Positions 5,314 to 11,497 of a stretch of 20,337 bases of DNA are shown in pieces. The notes under the pieces are model-generated. The model worked only from the letters and a program-made list of their open reading frames with translations. It was not told the DNA's origin and made no database searches. Made by a program: the position numbers and the translations under genes. The stretch is from Faecalitalea sp. UBA4312 (lineage in GTDB: Bacteria; Bacillota_I; Bacilli_A; Erysipelotrichales; Erysipelotrichaceae). The stretch's first letter is position 1. Every line of letters begins with the position of its first letter. The stretch is taken from positions 1 to 20,337 of the forward strand of contig DGUK01000071.1 of NCBI GenBank assembly GCA_002394635.1, given 5' to 3'.

Positions 5314-6897
5314 ATGGAAGAGAAAAAGAAGATTATACAGTTTCGCAATATTGTGAAAAACTTTGAAGACCAGGTTGTGCTCAAAGGCATTGACCTGGAT
5401 ATTTATGAGAATGAATTTGTGACCTTACTGGGTCCTAGCGGCTGTGGTAAAACGACATTATTACGGATTTTGGCCGGTTTTCTGGAACCGACCGAGGGAC
5501 AGGTCATCTTTAACGGGGAGGACATCAAACATGTGCCGCCCTATAAACGAGAGCTGAATACAGTCTTTCAGAAGTATGCGTTGTTTCCGCATCTGAATGT
5601 GTATGACAACATTGCGTTTGGTCTGAAGATCAAGAAGATGAGCAAGGATGTCATTGACCAGAAGGTCATGCGAATGTTAAAGCTGATTGGTTTGGAAGGC
5701 TATGAGAAAAAGGATGTAACCTTGATGTCCGGCGGGCAGCAGCAACGTGTGGCCATAGCCCGGGCTTTGGTCAACGAACCGGCGGTTTTATTGCTGGATG
5801 AACCGTTGGGGGCTCTGGATCTGAAGCTGCGTCAGGAGATGCAGTATGAATTAAAGCGGATCCAGCAGGAAGTCGGCATCACCTTTATTTTTGTTACCCA
5901 TGACCAGGAGGAAGCGCTGACGATGAGCGATAAGATCGTGGTCATGAAAGATGGAGAGATCCAGCAGGTGGGAACGCCGCAGGAAATCTACAATGAACCG
6001 GTCAACCGCTATGTAGCCAAGTTTATCGGGGAATCCAATATTATTCCTGGTGTTATGTTACAGGATAAGCTGGTGCGCTTTGATGATGAAAATTATGAAT
6101 GTGTGGATTATGGATTCAAGCCGAATGAAAAGGTCGATGTCATCATCCGTCCGGAAGATATTGATATTGTTCCGTTGGACCAGGGAAAAATGACCGGCAT
6201 CGTGGATTCGGTTTTATTTAAAGGGGTCCATTATGAAGTGATGGTGGAAACGGTACCTGGTACCCAGGTAACGGTCAACATGCATGTCATTTCCAATAAT
6301 ATTGTAACCAGTGAGGATGGCCAGGAAAAAATCAGTGCCAATGATTTTTATGTGGATATTGAGGACATGAAGGATCTGGATGAAAAAGACATCGTTGCCC
6401 GTGCGGACGCCCAGGCCTGGGATCCGGCAACGGATGAATATATTTCCATCAGTTCCATCGAAACCAATCTGGAAAATGAACTGGGGGAATACGAGGTGAC
6501 CTTCTCTACCTCCAAAGGGACGACGATTACCCGGAAAATCTGGGTCATTGACCAGCGTGTTGTAGAAAACAAGAAGGCCAATGAAGCCATCAGTGCCTTC
6601 AACTTCTTTAAGACGGTGGATGAAATCCATGAAGCCATGGCATTGGATACCGATCTGAAGACATGGGCCAATGCCCAGGCCTGGAAGCTGTCCAGTGAAG
6701 ACGAGGAAATCGATTTATACGTGGAATATGATTTTGATCCGGATCAAATCAAAGAGGGAATCTATCGTGTTCGCTTTGTGACCGAGGGTCGTGAATTTAA
6801 GATCCATACAACCGATTATGTCGAGGAAGGCGCAGAAGTCGGACTGACCTTCTTCCCGGAAGATATCCATGTGATGGAAAAGATGGGATTTGAATGA
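5314..6897 (+). CDS. potA: Spermidine/putrescine ABC transporter ATP-binding protein PotA, with a large insert in its TOBE domain
   Basis: ATPase subunit of a polyamine importer. It has Walker [10 protein letters not shown] (40-48), signature MSGGQQQR (138-145), Walker B VLLLDEP (158-164) and switch H196. The regulatory TOBE domain starts at about 245 with the PotA-typical IIRPEDIDI and [11 protein letters not shown] (302-312). Usual PotA proteins then continue into an xHTTDY strand and end near residue 350-370; here that strand ([11 protein letters not shown], 496-506, then [12 protein letters not shown]) is delayed by about 180 residues, giving 527 in all. The insert holds two related modules of about 75 residues (340-413 and 426-501) that share ADAQAW/ANAQAW and [18 protein letters not shown] and look like Ig-like beta-sandwich repeats of surface proteins. 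The core residues are intact, so the transporter should work. RBS AGGGAG lies 9 nt upstream; ATGA overlap with potB. Confidence 0.95.
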   Translation: MEEKKKIIQFRNIVKNFEDQVVLKGIDLDIYENEFVTLLGPSGCGKTTLLRILAGFLEPTEGQVIFNGEDIKHVPPYKRELNTVFQKYALFPHLNVYDNIAFGLKIKKMSKDVIDQKVMRMLKLIGLEGYEKKDVTLMSGGQQQRVAIARALVNEPAVLLLDEPLGALDLKLRQEMQYELKRIQQEVGITFIFVTHDQEEALTMSDKIVVMKDGEIQQVGTPQEIYNEPVNRYVAKFIGESNIIPGVMLQDKLVRFDDENYECVDYGFKPNEKVDVIIRPEDIDIVPLDQGKMTGIVDSVLFKGVHYEVMVETVPGTQVTVNMHVISNNIVTSEDGQEKISANDFYVDIEDMKDLDEKDIVARADAQAWDPATDEYISISSIETNLENELGEYEVTFSTSKGTTITRKIWVIDQRVVENKKANEAISAFNFFKTVDEIHEAMALDTDLKTWANAQAWKLSSEDEEIDLYVEYDFDPDQIKEGIYRVRFVTEGREFKIHTTDYVEEGAEVGLTFFPEDIHVMEKMGFE

Positions 6898-7736
6898 AAA
6901 ATTTTCGACAATTAGTCTACCCATATATTATCTGGAGTGCTTTGATGCTGTTGTTTCCGATGCTGCTGATTGCGCTGTACTCGCTCATGAACGCAGGCAA
7001 CAGTATTGTGCCCTTTCAGTTTACTCTTGAAAACTATGTACACTTTTTTACCGATCCGGACTTCCTGTTGATTCTATGGCGTTCTTTATGGATTGCCGTC
7101 AAAACAACGGTTTTATGTTTGTTGTTGGGATACCCGATCGCGTATTATATTGCCCGCAGTGAAGAAAAGAAACGAAACCTTCTTGTTTTGTTGATTACCT
7201 TTCCCATGTGGATCAATATGCTGGTGCGCACGTATGCATGGATCGGTATATTATCCGGGGATGGTTTGTTTTCCATGATCCTGGGTTTGTTTGGTATCCA
7301 CAATGTGGAACTTTTGTATACGGAAACAGCGGTGTTATTAGGAATGGTCTATAACTTTTTACCGTTTATGATCTTACAGATCAACACCGTGCTTTCCAAG
7401 ATGGACCCTTCTTTACTGGAGGCCAGTGCCGATCTGGGTGCCAGCAAGGCCCAGACCTTCTGGCGGGTGACATTTCCGTTGTCCATGCCTGGTGTTGTCA
7501 GCGGGATCACGCTGGTCTTCCTACCGGCAGTCAGCTCCTTCTTTATCCCGAAGCTGTTAGGTGGCGGACAGTATTTCCTGATCGGTAATGTTATTGAAAA
7601 CCAGTTTATCACGGTCGGAGAATGGAATTTCGGTTCGGCTATCAGTATGATCATGGCTGTCATCATGATGTTATTGATGATGCTGGTACGAAGAAGTGAA
7701 AGACGAACATCCATCAAGGTGGAGGATGCATCATGA
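6894..7736 (+). CDS. potB: Spermidine/putrescine ABC transporter permease PotB
   Basis: Inner permease subunit of the polyamine importer, 280 residues with about six membrane segments (first at about 11-31). The EAA loop that docks on PotA is [21 protein letters not shown] (175-195) followed by LSMPGVVSG. The sequence [17 protein letters not shown] (104-120) is typical of PotB. Start ATG overlaps the potA stop (ATGA), and its own stop overlaps the potCD start in the same way, so translation of the three genes is coupled. Confidence 0.95.
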   Translation: MKNFRQLVYPYIIWSALMLLFPMLLIALYSLMNAGNSIVPFQFTLENYVHFFTDPDFLLILWRSLWIAVKTTVLCLLLGYPIAYYIARSEEKKRNLLVLLITFPMWINMLVRTYAWIGILSGDGLFSMILGLFGIHNVELLYTETAVLLGMVYNFLPFMILQINTVLSKMDPSLLEASADLGASKAQTFWRVTFPLSMPGVVSGITLVFLPAVSSFFIPKLLGGGQYFLIGNVIENQFITVGEWNFGSAISMIMAVIMMLLMMLVRRSERRTSIKVEDAS

Positions 7737-9619
7737 AAAAGGACAAGCGAACGATCGGCCATCTGTTTATGATCGGTAGTTTGATCTTCTTTTATCTGCC
7801 GATTGTATTTATGATGGTCTTCTCTTTTAATGAGAGTAAATCCCTGACGCATTTTACTGGTTTTTCTATGCGCTGGTATGTATCGATGTTAAAGAATCAC
7901 AGCATGATGGAATCATTGTATACAACGATCATCATTGCGATTGTTGCGACCATTGTTTCCACTGTCATCGGTACAATTACGGCTATCGGAATGTCCAGCT
8001 CAAAAAAAGCCATACGGCAGTTTATCCAGCAGGTCAACGACTTTCCTTTGATGAATCCGGATATCGTAACTGCCATCGGATTGATGTTATTGTTTATTAC
8101 CATACAGGTGGAAAGAGGGTTTATGACGCTGTTGTTAGCGCATATTTCCTTCTGTATTCCCTATGTGATGTTGAGCATTATGCCAAAGCTGCGTTCTTTG
8201 GATCCCAATTTGGCAGATGCAGCCATGGATCTGGGGGCTACCCCGTTTCAGGCATTGTGGAAGGTCATCGTACCGGAAATCATGCCGGGCATCATTTCGG
8301 GAGCCTTGATTGCTTTTACCATGTCCTTTGATGATTTCATCATCTCCTATTTTGCCACCGGCAAAGGGGTCAAAAACCTGAGCATCATGGTCTATACGAT
8401 GTCCAAGCGTGTTAACCCGAGCATCAATGCCATTTCGACCATTGTGGTCGTCTTGATTACCATTGTATTGATTCTTTCCAATCTTCTGCCGATGGTTCGT
8501 GAAAAAAGCGGTCTGGCCCGAAAGATGTCAAGAGGATGGAAGATCGGCTTATCTTTTGCGGTCATCGGGGCATTGGTTATCTCCTATTTCGGATTAAAGG
8601 GAGGCATCGGTTCCAAGCCGTATGCCGGACAGACTTTGCATGTATACAACTGGGGAGAATATACCGGCGAGAACTCAGTCAATGATTTTGAACAGATGAC
8701 AGGCGCTAAAGTAGTCATGGATAACTTTGATTCCAACGAACAGATGTATATCAAGATAGCCAACGGGGAATCCTATGATATCCTGGTTCCAAGCGATTAT
8801 ATGATCGAGCGTCTGATCCGGGAAGATAAGCTGATGAAATTGGACAAGGAGCGGATCCAACCGGCTCTGGATTTAATTGATCCATCGGTATTAGATCTGC
8901 CATTTGATCCGGGAAATACGTACTCCGTACCATATTTCTGGGGAAGTGTCGGAATCGTCTATGATAAAACCGTTGTGGATGAAGAAGACCTGAAAGAAGG
9001 CTATAACATCTTCTTAAATCCAAAATACAAAGGACAGATTTATTTATATGATTCGGAACGAGATTCTTTCATGATGGCTTTAAAGGCATTAGGCTATTCG
9101 ATGAATACAGAAAACGAACAAGAACTGCAGGAAGCCTACCAATGGTTATGTCAGTGTGTGGAAACCATGTCTCCAGAGATCGTGACCGATGAAATCATCG
9201 ATAATATGGCACAAGGGCGAAAGGCTCTGGGATTGATCTATTCCGGGGATGCGACATATGTGATGGCAGAAAACGAAAATATGGGCTTCTATTTACCGGA
9301 GGAAGGAACCAACCTTTGGTCCGATGGTATGGTCATTCCGAAAAATGCGAAGAATGTTGATCTTGCCTACGAATTTATCAATTTTATGACCGATTATGAT
9401 GCGGCCATGGACAACTCAAGCTATGTAGGCTATACTTCACCCAACGTGGATGTCATGAATGAACTCTATGGACAAGGTGGAGAATACGAAGGCATCAATG
9501 CCTACATTCCAAGAGAAGGCTATGAAAAGGATGAGGTTTTTGAATTCAATGATGTCACCCGGAAATCCATCGCCAATCTGTGGTCAAAAGTAAAAATACT
9601 GGCCAGTAACGCAAAGTAG
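7733..9619 (+). CDS. potCD: Fused PotC permease and PotD polyamine-binding protein
   Basis: A 628-residue fusion. Residues 1-260 are PotC: six membrane segments and the EAA loop ADAAMDLGATPFQALWKVIVP (161-181), with MSFDDFIISYF (197-207). A short basic linker leads to an extra membrane segment (about 270-288) that replaces the usual lipoprotein anchor. Residues about 298-628 are PotD, the external solute receptor: VYNWGEYTG (304-312; W307 and Y310 at the ligand-stacking positions), LVPSDYMI (351-358), SGDATY (504-509), NLWSDG (527-532, W529 and D531) and GYTSPN (566-571). The receptor is therefore tethered one-to-one to its transporter. PotC-PotD fusions are known in Mollicutes and some Firmicutes. 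Putrescine versus spermidine preference cannot be decided by eye. Last gene of the operon. Confidence 0.96.
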   Translation: MKKDKRTIGHLFMIGSLIFFYLPIVFMMVFSFNESKSLTHFTGFSMRWYVSMLKNHSMMESLYTTIIIAIVATIVSTVIGTITAIGMSSSKKAIRQFIQQVNDFPLMNPDIVTAIGLMLLFITIQVERGFMTLLLAHISFCIPYVMLSIMPKLRSLDPNLADAAMDLGATPFQALWKVIVPEIMPGIISGALIAFTMSFDDFIISYFATGKGVKNLSIMVYTMSKRVNPSINAISTIVVVLITIVLILSNLLPMVREKSGLARKMSRGWKIGLSFAVIGALVISYFGLKGGIGSKPYAGQTLHVYNWGEYTGENSVNDFEQMTGAKVVMDNFDSNEQMYIKIANGESYDILVPSDYMIERLIREDKLMKLDKERIQPALDLIDPSVLDLPFDPGNTYSVPYFWGSVGIVYDKTVVDEEDLKEGYNIFLNPKYKGQIYLYDSERDSFMMALKALGYSMNTENEQELQEAYQWLCQCVETMSPEIVTDEIIDNMAQGRKALGLIYSGDATYVMAENENMGFYLPEEGTNLWSDGMVIPKNAKNVDLAYEFINFMTDYDAAMDNSSYVGYTSPNVDVMNELYGQGGEYEGINAYIPREGYEKDEVFEFNDVTRKSIANLWSKVKILASNAK

Positions 9620-9642
9620 AAGGGAAACCTTCTGCTTTTTTT
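9613..9642 (+). terminator. Rho-independent terminator of the pot operon
   Basis: The stem AGTAGAAGG/CCTTCTGCT (one G-U pair) has a GAAA tetraloop and runs into seven T residues. The potCD stop codon is in the left arm. A short CCCC-aaaca-GGGG hairpin follows at 9645-9657. Confidence 0.88.
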
Positions 9643-9709
9643 GCCCCCAAACAGGGGATAGAAAAGAAAGAAAAGTCCGATACAATCTAAAATAGAAAGG
9701 AGAAAAACC

Positions 9710-10333
9710 ATGGCATTGTTTGGAAGAAAAAAAGAAAAGGAACGCTGTCCAGTCTGTGGAAATGAAATATCCTTCTTCTCCGGTATCGTTGTCCGGGACG
9801 GTACCATTTGTTCGGATTGCGAGAAGATGCTGCGAGGATCGTTTGATATTGAGACGTACTATGTCCGCCGGCTGAACGGCACCGTAAAAAGAAAGAGCGA
9901 AGATCCTTTAAACGATATGACGATTGAACAGATCAAAGACATGATTGATACGCAAAAAGAACAACAGACTCGGTCCGTTTCTGAACATGGAGAAGACTTT
10001 GCACACCTTTATGTCGTGCAGGATTATTTTACAATTGCACCGAAAGCCGTGGATGTCGGATTGAAAAGAGCCAGGGCTTTTAAGAACAAACTAGTGGTCC
10101 GAGGAATGGTACAGTCCGGAGTATTTGAACAGGGTGATACTGTGAAAAACATACGAACCGGACAGGAGCTTTTGATCCTGGAACTGATTCCATGTACGGG
10201 CGCTGTGGACTTTACAACCGAGCTGCATGCGCGGATCCATAAAAAAACAGCATCGGTCAATACCAATGCCTGGCTGGTTCTTGATGCCGAATACGACGCA
10301 GCGGATGAAAACGATCTGCTGGTCAAAGAATAA
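9710..10333 (+). CDS. DUF4428-type zinc-ribbon protein with a beta-barrel-like C-terminus
   Basis: A 207-residue soluble protein. The N-terminus has a four-cysteine zinc ribbon, C13-x2-C16 (CPVCGNEI) and C34-x2-C37 (DGTICSDC), as in DUF4428 proteins. A helical linker (71-86) follows. Residues about 122-193 contain KLVVRGMVQSGVFEQGDTV (127-145), which resembles domain II of EF-Tu-type translation factors (VxGxVxxGxxxxGD pattern); this likeness is my inference. The function is unknown. The RBS AAAGGAG is 8-9 nt upstream. A -10-like TACAAT (9681-9686) lacks a clear -35 box. Monocistronic; converges on the PrsW gene. Confidence 0.8.
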   Translation: MALFGRKKEKERCPVCGNEISFFSGIVVRDGTICSDCEKMLRGSFDIETYYVRRLNGTVKRKSEDPLNDMTIEQIKDMIDTQKEQQTRSVSEHGEDFAHLYVVQDYFTIAPKAVDVGLKRARAFKNKLVVRGMVQSGVFEQGDTVKNIRTGQELLILELIPCTGAVDFTTELHARIHKKTASVNTNAWLVLDAEYDAADENDLLVKE

Positions 10334-10334
10334 A

Positions 10335-10357
10335 AACGGAGGATGACGACCTCCGTT
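10335..10357. terminator. Bidirectional terminator between the DUF4428 and PrsW genes
   Basis: An 8-bp stem AACGGAGG/CCTCCGTT with a 7-nt loop sits between the two convergent stop codons. The minus-strand side has the better T tract (TTTTTATTC), so it probably serves mainly the PrsW-like gene. Confidence 0.8.
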
Positions 10358-10361
10358 CTAT

Positions 10362-11066
10362 TTATAGATATGCATCGTTTAATGAACTTTTTTTGATAGT
10401 CCGGTAGCTGAAGATAAACATAATCACAATGAACGGAAGGAATAAACCAAAGGATTCATTGGTGACAGCGATAAAATCGTAAATGCCATGAATGATCATC
10501 GGTACCAGAACTGATTTTTTCAAACAGTCTTTACAACGTGCACTCGATCCTTCCAGCTGGGCTCTTTTGGCCAGTCCATACCATAGTCCCATAAAGATCC
10601 CGAAGCACATATGTCCCGGGACAGCTGTAACAGCCCTTATAGCAGCGACTTCTATTCCATAAGCACGAATATAACCAAAGTTTTCCCATAACGCAAAGCC
10701 CAATGCAATCGCAACCGCATAGACAATTCCATCAAACGAACAGTTGAATTCCGGATGATTCCATGTGGCCTTTTTCAGTAACAAATATTTAAAAACTTCT
10801 TCCGATCCGGCAACAACGATGAAATACATCAAAAGATTATAAATAATTGAGCTTTCTGAGAAAAAAGCAGATAACACCCTGGTGCCTAGCAGTTCTGTGG
10901 CAACAGCTGCAAAGGTAGACAGGATCCCCATAAGGACAAGACGCCCTATCAGGCCGATAGGTTCTTTTTCCACTTTATCCATCGAATAGACTCTCATCAG
11001 TAAGAACAAAGCCGGTAAAGCGGCTGCCAGTATCAAAAAGTAGGATGTTCCAAAGAATAAATACAT
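10362..11066 (-). CDS. PrsW-family glutamic intramembrane protease
   Basis: A 234-residue membrane protein with about seven hydrophobic segments. The family motifs are present in order: GSEEVFKY (87-94, paired glutamates E89/E90), FDGIVYA (111-117), FALWENFGY (124-132), a histidine motif VPGHMCFG (149-156) and MIIHGIYDF (190-198; H193, D197). In Bacillus, PrsW cleaves the anti-sigma factor RsiW at site 1; in other Firmicutes the substrates are mostly unknown, and no sigma/anti-sigma pair is adjacent here. The ATG at 11066 is chosen because GGAGG lies 10 nt upstream; an ATG two codons earlier (11072) is too close to it, and the longest open frame (from 11105) begins upstream of the site. Confidence 0.9.
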   Translation of the reverse strand: MYLFFGTSYFLILAAALPALFLLMRVYSMDKVEKEPIGLIGRLVLMGILSTFAAVATELLGTRVLSAFFSESSIIYNLLMYFIVVAGSEEVFKYLLLKKATWNHPEFNCSFDGIVYAVAIALGFALWENFGYIRAYGIEVAAIRAVTAVPGHMCFGIFMGLWYGLAKRAQLEGSSARCKDCLKKSVLVPMIIHGIYDFIAVTNESFGLFLPFIVIMFIFSYRTIKKSSLNDAYL

Positions 11067-11088
11067 GATCATATCCCTCCCGATTAAC

Positions 11089-11117
11089 ATTATACACAGA
11101 AACAAGAGAATACTTAA
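11089..11117 (-). promoter_or_regulatory. Candidate promoter of the PrsW-like gene
   Basis: On the minus strand TTAAGT (11117-11112), 17 bp and consensus TATAAT (11094-11089) lie just ahead of the GGGAGGG ribosome binding site. Confidence 0.6.
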
Positions 11118-11157
11118 AGAAAAATGAACGGGTTTCCGATGTAAGAATGCGTTTCAT

Positions 11158-11186
11158 TTGAAGTATACCCTATGGGGGTATATAAT
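11158..11186 (+). promoter_or_regulatory. Promoter of the csoR-copA operon
   Basis: TTGAAG (11158-11163), exactly 17 bp and consensus TATAAT (11181-11186). The spacer is filled by the CsoR operator, so bound repressor would block RNA polymerase directly. Confidence 0.88.
11164..11182. promoter_or_regulatory. CsoR operator TATACCC-N5-GGGTATA
   Basis: Seven-bp inverted arms TATACCC and GGGTATA surround tatgg. This matches the GC-tract pseudo-palindrome known for copper-sensing CsoR (TACCC...GGGTA). It lies between the -35 and -10 boxes of the csoR promoter and indicates autoregulated, copper-inducible expression. Confidence 0.92.
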
Positions 11187-11204
11187 GGCTGTGAGGTAAA
11201 AAAT

Positions 11205-11489
11205 ATGGAACGAATGAAACATCATCCTAGAGATGATAAGGAAATCAAACAATTAAAATCGAGAATTCACCGGATTACGGGACAACTGGCCGGCATTGAA
11301 AAAATGCTGGAGGAAAACCGGTACTGTGGTGATGTGCTGATTCAGATTGCAGCTGTGGAAAAGGCGCTGCAGTCATTAGGGTATATGGTTTTATCGGATC
11401 ATTTAAAAGGCTGTGTGGCCGAGGACATCCAAAATGGAAAGATGGAAACGATGGATGAAGTCATGGATCTGGTAAAAAGGTTAAAGTAG
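11205..11489 (+). CDS. csoR: Copper-sensing transcriptional repressor CsoR
   Basis: A 94-residue all-helical repressor that releases DNA when it binds Cu(I). The Cys-His-Cys copper ligands are visible as C41 (NRYCGD), H66 and C70 (SDHLKGC). The segment KSRIHRITGQLAGIEKMLEE (18-37) is the family's first helix pair. The ATG at 11205 is chosen over an in-frame start at 11172 because GAGGT sits 8 nt upstream and the longer frame would begin inside the operator. copA begins 8 nt after the stop. Confidence 0.96.
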   Translation: MERMKHHPRDDKEIKQLKSRIHRITGQLAGIEKMLEENRYCGDVLIQIAAVEKALQSLGYMVLSDHLKGCVAEDIQNGKMETMDEVMDLVKRLK

Positions 11490-11497
11490 GTGATGGC

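Noticed and set aside
6214..6630. Long open frame on the minus strand within potA (138 codons)
   Set aside because: It is antisense to clearly conserved PotA coding sequence, has no ribosome binding site and has a low-plausibility product; a shadow of the real gene.
8600..8660. Possible internal start for a separate PotD inside the PotC-PotD fusion
   Set aside because: An AAAGGGAGG sequence is present near 8596-8604, but no ATG, GTG or TTG follows in frame at a useful distance, so unlike copA no separate product is supported.
9645..9657. CCCC-aaaca-GGGG hairpin as a second terminator or riboswitch element
   Set aside because: Only 4 bp and no U tract; no larger conserved fold is visible around it.
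11172..11204. Longer N-terminus for CsoR starting at 11172
   Set aside because: This start lies inside the CsoR operator and upstream of the predicted transcription start, whereas ATG 11205 has GAGGT at proper spacing.
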